Positions 54,501 to 64,000 of a DNA stretch of 64,000 nucleotides are shown here, one piece after another. The notes beneath the pieces are model-generated. The model was not told the DNA's origin, ran no database searches, and saw nothing but the letters and a program-made list of their open reading frames with translations. Numbering within the stretch: the stretch's first letter is position 1; each line of letters starts with the position of its first letter. The DNA is from Verrucomicrobiota bacterium (GTDB lineage: Bacteria; Verrucomicrobiota; Verrucomicrobiia; Limisphaerales; Pedosphaeraceae): the NCBI GenBank assembly GCA_021325145.1, contig JAJPHR010000049.1, forward strand, positions 102,661-166,660. The letters are read 5' to 3'. The translations under genes were made by a program, and so were the position numbers.

Positions 54501-54776
54501 CGGCAGCTTGAGCAGCTCCACCGCCAGGATGGTCGCGCCGATCGGACCGATGCCAAAAAACGTGACCCCCATGCCGGCGGGCAAACAGACCACCTGTTGG
54601 TATTTCCAACCGGTCGCCAAAATCACGAATTCCGTGATCGTCGCCATGATGAGCAACGGCAGGGTTAAATACGAAATCCGTTTGCCTTTCAGCCGTTGCC
54701 ACGGAGAAAATCCGGTGTCTTGAGGAGCTGCCGAATTGGAAGAAGTTTGCAAATCCGGCGACTTGGAGTCTTTCAT
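51531..54776 (-). CDS. Large membrane-anchored coiled-coil protein
   Basis: 1,081 aa from the ATG at 54776. The N-terminus has three or four hydrophobic helices (about residues 36-130: ISYLTLPLLIMATITEFVIL, GIGPIGATILAVELL, MLMVGLPLICVLTFQLV). A coiled-coil region covers about 150-480 (QQLVKD-type heptads, ELAAIEQKKADREHKLADL). Another membrane helix lies around 495-520 (IWVYPVLAFIVAFLPTLMVEI), and a second, Q/E/R-rich coiled coil runs to the end with repeated LKQREQELxxxxEARL units. The repeat length is about 30-35 residues. It may be a structural, scaffold or cell-shape protein. No domain of known function is recognised. It ends at a strong terminator and appears monocistronic. Confidence 0.8.
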   Translation of the reverse strand: MKDSKSPDLQTSSNSAAPQDTGFSPWQRLKGKRISYLTLPLLIMATITEFVILATGWKYQQVVCLPAGMGVTFFGIGPIGATILAVELLKLPLAIWTASRTGWQKGFMLMVGLPLICVLTFQLVKDMAVYEMGVAMTPASQMLDKAMAEEVKISQLSGELAAIEQKKADREHKLADLTAKQAKAKADLEELLKRNDDVRKDAISLTDYQKKELSEVETRESNIIAQFNADTEQLTKSIADLRARREAELARDSKWNAEEARIENAYKVKMAAYANKKAAYEKDKAEYDNANFIKRQVLKEPVDPGVPPVRESNTILKSTLLAELDAQIKAKEGELLAVNTKRRDRIAQVEAEAHQLREEFDRRSGTKREEADKKRDELSAAQTALVAEWKAEQKQIDQDLATAVQKVDGIRAEIDASRKKAEGFYAEREADIRKTQVHRIATTVEIVRGLFKGERPMSIKATAKERGDILTDQISMVRIWVYPVLAFIVAFLPTLMVEIGFSTVFQPEQQRPAYRLGFLGRRMHELYTRAGRLKILRAERMASEASAQIVARDKAVAAAQAAAEKALAEKESALEAANQAISAAAAEREEQLKRKEAEWVAKLAGMADSLNRTVVEKDALRDLQKSEIERQVQMRQNAWSDRLTQLTQELDEQRAASEAERTAMMQAHHKKLLEVTEDCKTQVIQARRQAADAEMAAVESTARLTHDLKEALRGRDTAEAQLKQQADSFALKLSLAQEDAARELEKAARQEKHRWEQRQVEFGKTLRQHDLDFERQLKQREQELTLAFEARLAEEQTRLDQDARRREADLERLVEARAQEVDAHWRQEVQQREEAAQIRLKQREQQLLAQAESRLSEAQTQAEQEFRRRESELVRQLETQSREASTRLKQELQQKELAFEARLKQREQELAMKAEAREAELQSQWTSDLRSREEEWKRQTESRIRATETRFGLEAQQKEELFLSKSRQLEAQLRKEMQQKDEAAQARAKQREQELEAQWAAQAEARHLATQALWETESEKKVREAIEPLKALLARTERERDEAKQSSSEGARQVQNLEKKLTEASLFLNTWRNGKSLVGAG

Positions 54777-55010
54777 AAATAAATGGCCTTGAAATAATCT
54801 GTTAAGCGATCCGCGTGAGACCGGAATAAGCAGCTTGCGGGCCAGCGTACCGGCCGCGGAAAAGCAGGTTCTGCGGGCGAATTGCAAGGCTGGCGCAACG
54901 GGGTGAGGAGGAGAACCCGATAAAGAACTTTTCAGCCTGTTTTATCGTGGGCAGATTGCGAATCGCACGACCTCTCCCATACCTGATTTGCAACAAGGCA
55001 TTTACATCGG

Positions 55011-55030
55011 ATTACCATGTACATGGTGAT
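55011..55030. promoter_or_regulatory. Near-palindrome ACCATGTACATGGT
   Basis: A perfect 14-bp palindrome at 55014-55027 with extended matches on both sides. It lies in the 652-bp gap between the divergent coiled-coil and ligA genes. It is a candidate operator. Confidence 0.5.
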
Positions 55031-55091
55031 GACCGTTTCGAGGACAGGGAAGCAATTGGACTGTCCTGAGGACCGCGGAAAAGCAGCGTGA

Positions 55092-55118
55092 ATTGACGTA
55101 TTAATAATACATGTCAAT
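55092..55118. promoter_or_regulatory. Imperfect inverted repeat ATTGAC...GTCAAT
   Basis: ATTGAC (55092-55097) and GTCAAT (55113-55118) are inverted copies. The inner GTATTA/TAATAC also pairs. AT-rich. It may be an operator for either flanking gene. The rest of the 54777-55428 gap shows a structured repeat (55193-55272) and no gene. Confidence 0.5.
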
Positions 55119-55192
55119 CCAAAGTCGCCTTGTTTTTATACACTTTTATTGGCCAGCCTTGGACAATTCAGGGAACAGCCATCGTTTTGGCA

Positions 55193-55272
55193 AGGACGGC
55201 GCGCAGCGTCAGGCGACGGAACGAATGATGCGGATCGCACGGCTTCGGTAGCGCGTTCCGCCTGCCGGAACG
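55193..55272. repeat. Structured intergenic repeat, copy B
   Basis: A shorter or diverged copy: AGGACGGCGCGCAGCGTC, then AGGCGACGGAACGAATGATG, with a 3' CGGCTTCGG and GCGCGTTCCGCC segment shared with copy C. The first hairpin of A and C is incomplete here. Confidence 0.75.
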
Positions 55273-55401
55273 CGGGCGAGGACATCGCGCGTAATGTCCC
55301 TGCCTTTCCGGGCAAGAGCAGTGTCGAGATGTGCCCGGCATTGCATAAACCAACGGAGTTTTCGTGACGGGAACGCAGATTAAGATTAGAATTGGAATTA
55401 A

Positions 55402-57471
<2,070 letters not shown>

Positions 57472-57531
57472 CAGCCGACGTAAGGAGGCTCTAACTACAA
57501 TTGCGGGGCTGGGCCAAAATATTTTCGCCAA

Positions 57532-57918
57532 ATGAGTGATGGTCAGGAACGCTTGCATCCAGACAGATGGATGCTCGTAAGTGCGGCGGTGTTCATCGGT
57601 TTATTCTTTGCGATGCAGCTTGTTTGCGAGAGTGTGTGGGATAAGCGTATCAACCATCGGCTATACAATTGCACGGACGAAGTGGGTTTGGGTTATCTAT
57701 TTCCTGGGCATTGGGTACACCGTCCAGTTGCGGTTGACCATGTCATTATCGCCAATTCCATGAGCGAACCCGATACCATCAAGAAGGGTTGGTCCATGCT
57801 TGGTTTATGGTGCCTGTGGGTTTCCTTCCTCGGCGGTTCAGTGATCATCAGCGCCTTGCCCGCATTGTCATTCTGCCTTTGTCGGCGGCGAACACGCCAA
57901 ACCAAACTGAATGCATGA
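57532..57918 (+). CDS. Small membrane protein of unknown function
   Basis: 128 aa with two likely membrane helices (LVSAAVFIGLFFAMQLVC and MLGLWCLWVSFLGGSVIISA). The middle, about 60 residues, is hydrophilic with HRLYNCTDEVGLGY. No known family is recognised. Its TGA overlaps the ATG of the next gene (57915-57918), so the two are co-translated. Confidence 0.65.
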   Translation: MSDGQERLHPDRWMLVSAAVFIGLFFAMQLVCESVWDKRINHRLYNCTDEVGLGYLFPGHWVHRPVAVDHVIIANSMSEPDTIKKGWSMLGLWCLWVSFLGGSVIISALPALSFCLCRRRTRQTKLNA

Positions 57919-58337
57919 ATCAATTGACTCGTCTCGCGTCATTGCTCTTGCCGCTGACCTTCCTTCTGACGGGTTGTTACACCACCATCCAAGCACCCGG
58001 TGCAGTGGGGAATGTGGTTGATGCTGCCACTGGAGCGCCCGTGCGGGGCGCACACATTGCACGCCCATTTGTTTCGGGAGGCTTGGGAGGCAGGATGGGA
58101 TTACCCCCGGAAGGACTGCCAGCCATCACGGTTTTAACGGACAAGAGCGGTCGCTTCAATCTACCTCCGGCCACACACACTCAAATCGCCTTCATGATTT
58201 TACGCAACCCCGAGAGCATGTCTGGTTCATTCACAATTTCAGCCGATGGCTATGCCACAAATGAGTTGCAGGGTATCGCTACAGCGAGCGCCCACTGGCG
58301 CGTTAACTTGGGTCAGGTGTTCTTGAAAAAGCAGTGA
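57915..58337 (+). CDS. Lipoprotein with carboxypeptidase regulatory-like domain
   Basis: 140 aa. The lipobox is LTGC, with a preceding hydrophobic stretch (LLLPLTFLL), so it is probably lipidated by Lgt and anchored to the envelope. The mature part resembles a CarboxypepD_reg or transthyretin-like fold (GAVGNVVDAATGAPVRGAHI, TDKSGRFNLPPA, FTISADGYA). This fold is often a surface or secretion accessory. The 4-bp overlap with the previous gene suggests that they work together in the membrane. Confidence 0.85.
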   Translation: MNQLTRLASLLLPLTFLLTGCYTTIQAPGAVGNVVDAATGAPVRGAHIARPFVSGGLGGRMGLPPEGLPAITVLTDKSGRFNLPPATHTQIAFMILRNPESMSGSFTISADGYATNELQGIATASAHWRVNLGQVFLKKQ

Positions 58338-58451
58338 ACGCGTTGCGTATTACTTCGCGGTCACTTCCGCATCCTGTAGAAACAGATCCAGACGGAAATG
58401 TGCTTTCCCTCTCATCTGCGTGAACGAAGAGCCGAATCCGTTTCGACAAGG

Positions 58452-60047
58452 CTACGCCACCCGCAGCCAAATCGTCTTCAAATAAGCGGGCTCATCCCGA
58501 TGCACGCGGAAATCCGGCGGTTGCGGCACATAATGTTGCCGCGCGATTTCACGTCCTGCGGCCCGGATGGCGCCGGTCAAACTTTCAATGAATTGTTCGG
58601 GTTCCCACCGCGCCGCGTTCGTCGAAGCGAACAAGACCCCGTTTGGTTTGAGCACGGGCAGCGCCGCTCGCACCAGCCGGCCATAATCCTTTTCCGCCTG
58701 AAACTTGCCGTGCTCCTTGGATTGTGAAAACGTCGGCGGATCGAGCACCACCGCATCGAAGGCGCGGTTTTTTCTGGCCAGCCGCCGCAGCCAGTCAAAG
58801 GTGTCCCCGTAAATAAAATCATGCTGCGCCGGATCGATTCCGTTCCGCGCGAAATTTCGCTTCCCCCACTCCAGGTATTTTTTGGACAAATCGAGGCTCG
58901 TTGTGCGCGCCCCCGCCCTGGCCGCGCAAACAGAAAACCCGCACGTATAGGCAAACGTGTTCAGGACCTCCGCTCCCTTCAGCGGCGTATTTCCCATCCA
59001 CCCGCCGAACCCCGCCCCGACGTGGTTCATCAGGAAACGGCGTCGATTTTCGCGCTGATCCAGAAACAATCCCACCGAATAACCTTCCGCAAAGCTCAAC
59101 TCGAATTGCACGCCGTTCTCGCGGACCACAAATACGTCCGACGCCGCTTCGCCCAGGGCAAGTTGCGGCGAAACCTGGCGAAGGCTCGCGCCTCGCACCT
59201 GGCGCGTGAGAATCTTGTGATACGCGCCGCGCGCCGAATACCGCTCCCTCAGGCGTGCTAACTCGGACTTTTGTTCCGCGCTCAGTGGACGCTCGCCCTG
59301 GGACAGCAGGTAATCGCCCAATCGGTCCACGTACCATTCCGGCCAGCCATCCGCGGCCCCGTGAATCAAACGCCAGGCGTTCGTTTCCTCCTCCTCAATC
59401 AAGGCCTCGCGCAAAGCCAGCCGCGCATCCGCGTCGAAGTCCACGGGAGCCGTGAACTTCATTTCCGCGCCGCTCACCGGATGCTTCAAGGTCAATTCCG
59501 CCGCATGCAAATAAACGCGCGGCGCGGGTGTGCCGCCGTAGAGTGTGTCGCCCAAAATCGGAAAGCCCAGTTCGCGGGCATGCACGCGAATCTGGTGCGT
59601 CCGCCCCGTAACCGGTTCCGCCAGCACGACCGAGCGCCCCGGCTCCGTGCTCAACAATTGAAAATGTGTTTCCGCCCGCTCACCGCCCGCGCGAACCGGC
59701 TGACTTACGTAACGCTCTCCCGCGCGGGCCAAACACGACACGGCTTTCAACTGCCCCATTCTTACCGGCCGGTCGGTGAGCAGGCGATAGCTTTTGCGAA
59801 TGCCGTGGTTGGTGAACTGTTCCGTGAGCGAGCGGTTCGCCGCCGGGGTTTTGCCAAACACCATCACGCCCGAAGTCTCCTTGTCGAGCCGGTGAATGAT
59901 GGCGAGTTTGGACCAGTGCGGTTCCCGATGCCGCAGCCATTCGTAAATGCCCTCGCCCGCGTAAGGACTCGGGGCATGCGTGTTCATTCCCGCCGGCTTG
60001 TTCACCACCAGCAGGTGCTCGTCTTCAAAGATCAGGCAGCGTCGCAC
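58452..60047 (-). CDS. RluA-type pseudouridine synthase fused to an RlmK/RlmI-like methyltransferase
   Basis: 531 aa. Residues 1-205 are RluA family, with the catalytic Asp55 in HRLDKETSG (52-60) and GRTHQIRVHARELGFPILGD. No S4 domain precedes it. Residues about 225-531 are a class I SAM-dependent methyltransferase of the RlmI/RlmK type (GLFLDQRENR at 327-336, LNTFAYTCGFSVCAA, LDPPTFSQS with DPP at 436-438). One protein thus appears to combine pseudouridylation and methylation of RNA, probably rRNA. The start is GTG 60047. No neighbour is clearly functionally linked. Confidence 0.88.
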   Translation of the reverse strand: MRRCLIFEDEHLLVVNKPAGMNTHAPSPYAGEGIYEWLRHREPHWSKLAIIHRLDKETSGVMVFGKTPAANRSLTEQFTNHGIRKSYRLLTDRPVRMGQLKAVSCLARAGERYVSQPVRAGGERAETHFQLLSTEPGRSVVLAEPVTGRTHQIRVHARELGFPILGDTLYGGTPAPRVYLHAAELTLKHPVSGAEMKFTAPVDFDADARLALREALIEEEETNAWRLIHGAADGWPEWYVDRLGDYLLSQGERPLSAEQKSELARLRERYSARGAYHKILTRQVRGASLRQVSPQLALGEAASDVFVVRENGVQFELSFAEGYSVGLFLDQRENRRRFLMNHVGAGFGGWMGNTPLKGAEVLNTFAYTCGFSVCAARAGARTTSLDLSKKYLEWGKRNFARNGIDPAQHDFIYGDTFDWLRRLARKNRAFDAVVLDPPTFSQSKEHGKFQAEKDYGRLVRAALPVLKPNGVLFASTNAARWEPEQFIESLTGAIRAAGREIARQHYVPQPPDFRVHRDEPAYLKTIWLRVA

Positions 60048-60257
60048 AGAAGCATGAAATCAAGGAAACGGCCGGGGACAAGCGCCTTATACCATTTGCA
60101 GTTCGCCATTGCACTATTCTGTAAACACAGGGCTATTTTGGCTTTGTCGTGCATAAAATTCTCGAACTTCACCTGGTTCAACATCTGTAGCCGCCTCTGA
60201 ACCTGCGGAAGCTTTTCTGGAGCTTGGTGCCTGGAATTGGTGTTTAGCCTTCCTCTC

Positions 60258-61367
60258 CTAACGCTTCGGAAACAACGCCTCCCTCATCCCAGGCACCGGC
60301 TGTTGTGCCTTGGCGTCCCAATAACGGAAGCCCGCCTTCCAGTCCCAAATGGCCCAGCCCAGCCCCGCTTCATCCAATGCCTGGCGGAAACTTCCGTAAT
60401 AACGCACGCGCGATTCCCGGTCCGCCTGGATGAAGCACCCGAATTCACCGAAATGCACCGGCCGATCGTTCTTCTTTGACCAATCTTTGGCCTTGTCAAC
60501 CATCACGCGAAAAGCCTGTGGGCCGCACGGATTCCTGTCCGGCGGGAGCGTATTATAACGTTCGATCCAATCTCGCACCCAGGGGTTTAACTGGAAGCTG
60601 GCATTGGGAATCAATGGCTCCGTTGGCGGCCCGGGAAACTTGATGCCCGTTACCTTCGTGTCTTGTCCGGCCCACGTCGCGCCCTGGTGCGTGAAATAAA
60701 ACGGCTCGTAACAATGAACCGTGACAATGATATTCCGGTCGTCCTCCGGAAGCCGCAGCTTGCTCAATTCATTGACGGAATTCCATTTGCCGGGGCCGAC
60801 GAAAATAATCCGCTTCGGGCTGCCTGCCCGAATCTGGCGAATGGCCTCTGCGTAGATTGGATTCATCACTTCCGTCGTGGCCGCGTCTTTCGGCTCGTTG
60901 AGCAATTCCAACGCAACGCCCGCGGGAGCATTGGAGTAATGCAGCGCCACCTGACGCCAGATCGCGACGAACTCCGCGGCGTTCGTCGCCGGGTTCGTGG
61001 TAAACTCGTCAAAGTTGTGGATGTTGAGGATGACCGCGAGGCCCAGGGCCGTCGCATTCGTCACCATGTAGTCCACGCGGGCAAAGATTGTCTCCGACAA
61101 TTTGAAGTCCGGCGCCGGGCCGGCATAGTGATGCCAGCCAATCGGCAGCCGCACATGATCGAACCCTTCCGCGCGCGCCTGCGCCAGATCATTGGTGGTA
61201 TGTTGGATTAACCAACGCTGTTCCGGGGGCGTTTCCAAAAAATTCCCGAAATTGACGCCCCGCATGAACCGCTTGGCCGCCTGGTGGGCCGGCGAATCCA
61301 TCGTTTCCGCCTGGCCGGCGATTGACAGGAACAACAGCACGGCAATCCATTTTATGGAAGTGATCAT
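60258..61367 (-). CDS. GH5-family secreted glycoside hydrolase
   Basis: 369 aa with a signal peptide (WIAVLLFLSIAGQAET). The GH5 catalytic Glu residues are E158 in ELLNEPKD (acid/base) and E308 in HFGEFG (nucleophile). The fold is a TIM barrel with FMRGVNFGNFLE, GFDHVRLPIGWHH and IVTVHCYEPFYFTHQG. It probably acts on beta-linked plant or microbial polysaccharides; the substrate cannot be named. Its ATG overlaps the stop of the upstream btpA-like gene by 4 bp. Confidence 0.9.
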   Translation of the reverse strand: MITSIKWIAVLLFLSIAGQAETMDSPAHQAAKRFMRGVNFGNFLETPPEQRWLIQHTTNDLAQARAEGFDHVRLPIGWHHYAGPAPDFKLSETIFARVDYMVTNATALGLAVILNIHNFDEFTTNPATNAAEFVAIWRQVALHYSNAPAGVALELLNEPKDAATTEVMNPIYAEAIRQIRAGSPKRIIFVGPGKWNSVNELSKLRLPEDDRNIIVTVHCYEPFYFTHQGATWAGQDTKVTGIKFPGPPTEPLIPNASFQLNPWVRDWIERYNTLPPDRNPCGPQAFRVMVDKAKDWSKKNDRPVHFGEFGCFIQADRESRVRYYGSFRQALDEAGLGWAIWDWKAGFRYWDAKAQQPVPGMREALFPKR

Positions 61368-62176
61368 TTTTTGGAGCTGCGGGGAGTGGGAGGCTGGTTC
61401 ATCGCTCGCACCAGTGCCGCAACGCGTTTGGGATCAACGGGATTGGCCAGCTTGCCGGCGCGCTTGAGGGAACTTCCCACGATGAATCCATCGGTGAACG
61501 GGAGGAATGTCCCGATATTCTCCGTCGTTATGCCACTACCGACCAGGATGCGCGCGGAAGGGCAGGCTTCGCGCACCCGGCGCGCGTCCGAAACTTCCGC
61601 TGCATGACCGGTGCCCACGCCGGAAATGATGAGCGCATCGGCCAGCCCGCGTTCGAGCGTGTCACGCGCCGAGTTTTCAATCGAACTCGTTCCCAATAGC
61701 ACCGCGTGTTTCACATGCACGTCGGCGAAGATGGCGGCATCGGGACAGATCATTTGCCGATGGCGAAGGGTTTCATGGGCATTGCCCTCGATGATACCCT
61801 GGTCGGTAAGCATCGCGCCAGTGTGGACGTTGACGCGGATGAAACTGCCCCCGCAAGCGGCGCACAGCGCCAGCGCCGCCCGGGCGTCGTTGCGAAGCAC
61901 ATTGAAACCAATGGGGAGCCGGATCGCCGACCGCACGGCGCAGCCCGCAGCCGTCATGGCCGCCACCGTTTCGGGAGCGACCGCAAATTTAGTGAACGGA
62001 ACATCGCCGAAGTTTTCGACGAATAGCGCATCCGCGCCGCCTGCTTCGTAAGCCTTCGCATCGACCACTGCCTTCTTGAGCACGGTCTCGAGCTTTCCGC
62101 CCCACCGCGGTGAACCCGGCAACGGAGCCAGATGAACGACTCCGATGAGAACCTTGCGCCGGGCATTCAAAAGCAT
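61364..62176 (-). CDS. BtpA/SgcQ family TIM-barrel protein
   Basis: 270 aa. VLIGVVHLAPLPGSPRWGG, ADALFVENFGDVPF, NVLRNDARAALALC and VHVKHAVLLG are typical of the BtpA family, named for a photosystem I biogenesis protein and also found in non-photosynthetic bacteria. The molecular function is unknown; a (beta/alpha)8 fold is expected. It ends in an overlap with the GH5 start, so the two genes are co-translated. A role in sugar or cofactor metabolism is possible. Confidence 0.88.
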   Translation of the reverse strand: MLLNARRKVLIGVVHLAPLPGSPRWGGKLETVLKKAVVDAKAYEAGGADALFVENFGDVPFTKFAVAPETVAAMTAAGCAVRSAIRLPIGFNVLRNDARAALALCAACGGSFIRVNVHTGAMLTDQGIIEGNAHETLRHRQMICPDAAIFADVHVKHAVLLGTSSIENSARDTLERGLADALIISGVGTGHAAEVSDARRVREACPSARILVGSGITTENIGTFLPFTDGFIVGSSLKRAGKLANPVDPKRVAALVRAMNQPPTPRSSKK

Positions 62177-62250
62177 AAAGATTTTTCTCTGATTTGCGAG
62201 ATCGATGCAAGCTTGCTCCCGGTCGCTGATCGGGATGCTTTATCGCTCAA

Positions 62251-62958
62251 CTAGCCAACTTTTTCCGGCATTCTCCCCTGCTGTCGCAAAAACTTCAGCG
62301 CGGCCAGCGCGGCTTCGCTCTCCGCGGCTTTTTTGCTCTTGCCGCGGCCGCGCGCCAACTCCACGCCCTCGTGGTGGACGGTGCATTCAAAGATGCGGTC
62401 ATGATCAGGGCCGGTGGCGGAAACTACATGGTAATGCGGCGCTTCTGCGGAATGTGTCTGCAAAAGTTCCTGCAACTCGCCTTTGGGATTCTCCAGCACC
62501 GGAATGCCGCTCAAATCGCCGAACGCGTCGCGGAATCCGTGCAGGATGACTTCCGCCGCCGCGTCGAATCCACCATCAAGAAAAACAGCTCCGAGCATCG
62601 CTTCGAAGGCGTCCGCGAGTGTGGAAGACCGCTCGCGGCCGCCATGCGCTTCCTCGCCGCGGCTGATGATGAGATGGCGGCCCAGGTCAAGACGCCGGCC
62701 CATTTCCGCCAGGGCCTGGCGATTGACCAGCTTGGCACGCGCCTTGGTCAGCGGACCTTCGCCAAACTCGGGGAACTTTTGATAGAGTTCGCGGGTCAGG
62801 ATGAGTTGGAGGACGGCATCGCCCAGGAATTCAAGGCGCTGATTGTGCTGGACGGGCACGCCTTGTTCATGCGCCACCGAAGGGTGCGTGAGCGCAAGCT
62901 GGAGCAAGCCGGGATTTTTGAAAACGTAGCCCAGGCGATTTTGCAGGTCCTGGTGCAT
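62251..62958 (-). CDS. rnc: Ribonuclease III
   Basis: Cuts double-stranded RNA in rRNA precursors and mRNA regulation. 235 aa, full length. The RNase III signature is NQRLEFLGDAVL (39-50), with catalytic residues E43, D47, D116 and E119 (LADAFEAMLGAVFLDGG). A C-terminal double-stranded RNA-binding domain spans about residues 160-230 (ELQELLQTHSAEAPHY, then KKAAESEAALAALKFL). It is the next upstream gene on the minus strand after the btpA-like gene, with a 74-bp gap. Confidence 0.96.
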   Translation of the reverse strand: MHQDLQNRLGYVFKNPGLLQLALTHPSVAHEQGVPVQHNQRLEFLGDAVLQLILTRELYQKFPEFGEGPLTKARAKLVNRQALAEMGRRLDLGRHLIISRGEEAHGGRERSSTLADAFEAMLGAVFLDGGFDAAAEVILHGFRDAFGDLSGIPVLENPKGELQELLQTHSAEAPHYHVVSATGPDHDRIFECTVHHEGVELARGRGKSKKAAESEAALAALKFLRQQGRMPEKVG

Positions 62959-63054
62959 GCCTCAGAGAGATAAGGCCGAATGCTTCAGCCCCCTCGGTCG
63001 GAGCGCAGAGCTCCCTTCTTCATGGAGTGGGTTCCAAGTGAAAGCCCCTCGCGC

Positions 63055-63106
63055 CTCTCTCGTCCTCGTCGTCGTCCTCGGCTCCCGCTGACGACGACCA
63101 GGCCGA
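63055..63106. repeat. Inverted counterpart of the GAGGAC tract
   Basis: A CTCGTCCTCGTCGTCGTCCT-type tract. The reverse complement matches the GAGGACGACGACGAG tract near 35760. It is intergenic, between rnc and the Zn-ribbon gene. Confidence 0.6.
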
Positions 63107-63148
63107 TGTTCCTGCCGGTCGCTTAAGTTCATCGCATAGAAAAGTCAG

Positions 63149-63769
63149 TCAAACAGTCTCAGCAGGTTCTGTTTCCGGGGTTGGTGAAGCGGCTTCGGCA
63201 ATCGGGCCCGGAGTTGTGGATTCACCCGGCTGGGCGGGGGTTTGCGGTTCAGGCTGCGGTGGATTCAAGCCGTGTTCGAGCAGGGCAGCGACGTCATGCT
63301 GCACCTGGTCCAGTTGATTCAGTTGCAACGCGGGATCGACGATGGTGAACACGTCGCCAGTCCGGGGATGTTCATAAACGAACACGCGCTGGCCATCGCG
63401 CACGAATTGTTCCTTGATTTTGAGCAGCCGTTTGCGTTCGAGCATGACGGCAAGGATATAACCAGCCGGCACGTATTTCGGATCGTTCAGTTCAATCAGC
63501 TTGCGCAACAACGATTCGGCGGTGTCCTTCTGGATTGCTTCCGGCGCCGGTGCGGGTGCTTCGTAAATGCCGTGCCAATAGGAGACGAACCCTTTGCGCT
63601 CGCGCGCTCCCTCACTGTAATGCTTTTGCCAGCAGGCGTCGCAAACGTCCGAGCGGCGGAAATCCTGTTTTTCATCGAAAAGGAGCGTGTGGTAGGCCTC
63701 TTTGTCTGTGAATCCCCGTTCACAGGCGGCGCATGCATGAGCGCGAGACTGAATATTCCATTCGTTCAT
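63149..63769 (-). CDS. Zn-ribbon protein of unknown function
   Basis: 206 aa. The N-terminal region has CAACERGFTDKEAYHTLLFD and DVCDACWQKHY, two CxxC pairs that can bind zinc. A helical middle (ESLLRKLIELNDPKYVPAGY) and an acidic, proline-rich C-terminal tail follow. The tail (PQPEPQTPAQPGESTTPG) is disordered. No enzyme motif is visible. The protein type is widespread in PVC genomes, but I cannot name a function. Confidence 0.7.
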   Translation of the reverse strand: MNEWNIQSRAHACAACERGFTDKEAYHTLLFDEKQDFRRSDVCDACWQKHYSEGARERKGFVSYWHGIYEAPAPAPEAIQKDTAESLLRKLIELNDPKYVPAGYILAVMLERKRLLKIKEQFVRDGQRVFVYEHPRTGDVFTIVDPALQLNQLDQVQHDVAALLEHGLNPPQPEPQTPAQPGESTTPGPIAEAASPTPETEPAETV

Positions 63770-63895
63770 CGGCGGACTTGAATATCACGCGGCAAAGCCG
63801 CAGTTCAACCACTATCGCCAACCAGCGAGACAAGTTCAACTGCAAACGCACTGCCGGGGCTGGGCGCGCATCTCAATACTGTTACCGTGTCTTTG

Positions 63896-64000
63896 GTAGG
63901 GATGGCGCGCTGCGCCGTCCCCGTCGCCGAGCGCAGCGTCAGGCGACGGAACGAACGATCCGAATCGCCCGGCTTCGGCGGCGCGTTCCGCCCGCTGGAA
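63896..64000. repeat. Structured intergenic repeat, copy C (cut by window end)
   Basis: The best copy, with GGATGGCGC/GCGCCGTCC and CGTCGCC/GGCGACG hairpins, followed by GGAACGAACGATCC and a CGGCTTCGGCGGCGCGTTCC segment. It continues past the window edge. The last 230 bp of the window hold no gene. Confidence 0.8.

Noticed and set aside
54932..55117. 61-codon minus-strand frame upstream of the coiled-coil gene
   Set aside because: Short, lies across the two palindromic sites, with no recognisable features. It is better read as regulatory DNA.

Overview
The window is a high-GC chromosomal segment from a free-living Gram-negative bacterium, most likely a Verrucomicrobiota member of the Pedosphaera/Limisphaerales type. 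The support is an H-X9-DG pseudopilin, very large secreted LamG/NHL/kelch/beta-helix proteins, many secreted glycan-active enzymes, several hybrid sensor or fusion proteins, and many short structured intergenic repeats. This placement is inferred from gene content, not from a marker-gene tree. I see no prophage, CRISPR array, integrase or transposase gene.

Layout. 1-5.5 kb: housekeeping and peptidase genes on the plus strand (proB 3' end, mazG, YgjP-like metalloprotease, M13 peptidase, M29 aminopeptidase). 5.9-11.9 kb: a single secreted protein of about 2,000 residues made of three tandem 1.9-kb modules (LamG, BACON-like, NHL propeller, BACON-like). 12.2-17.4 kb: a DUF2760-Hsp70-Hsp70 chaperone cluster. 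17.5-17.9 kb: tmRNA (ssrA, tag ANQELALAA). 18-24.1 kb, minus strand: two small envelope proteins, a nucleotidyltransferase-GHMP kinase fusion, a His-rich COG0523 zinc GTPase, miaA and lgt. 24.4-29.8 kb, minus strand: a heparinase II/III-like lyase candidate and a beta-helix protein. 30.4-35.6 kb: a DUF4259-ankyrin protein and a sedolisin (S53) protease with 14 kelch repeats. 35.8-40 kb: a translationally coupled two-component pair (NarL-type regulator and a kinase with a long periplasmic part). 40.1-48.6 kb: a LamG/Ig-like protein followed by a chitin-type utilisation run (GH18, pseudopilin, sodium/solute symporter, GH20). 48.7-54.8 kb: a DUF1328 membrane peptide with an overlapping small gene, a CheY-like regulator, a TIM-barrel isomerase-like protein and a 1,081-residue membrane coiled-coil protein. 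55.4-64 kb: ligA, a small membrane protein and lipoprotein pair, an RluA pseudouridine synthase-methyltransferase fusion, a GH5 glycosidase coupled to a BtpA-family protein, rnc, and a Zn-ribbon protein.

How it fits together. The secreted proteins (GH18, GH20, GH5, heparinase-like, beta-helix, LamG, S53) describe a polymer degrader. The GH18/GH20 pair with an adjacent symporter would release and import N-acetylglucosamine-type sugars. Five of the secreted proteins carry a short tryptophan/F-Y-R-type module that seems to be a lineage-specific accessory domain.

The most interesting signals are the repeats and fusions. They include a 111-bp inverted-repeat element sitting in the N-terminal coding region of the GH18 gene, a 40-bp terminator hairpin repeated identically 11 kb away, a three-copy structured intergenic repeat, four 20-bp-period direct repeats upstream of the sedolisin, and two fusion enzymes (RluA-RlmK-like and nucleotidyltransferase-GHMP kinase). 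I do not see a clear-cut new defence or secretion system. The best candidate for an under-described functional unit is the DUF2760-Hsp70-Hsp70 cluster.
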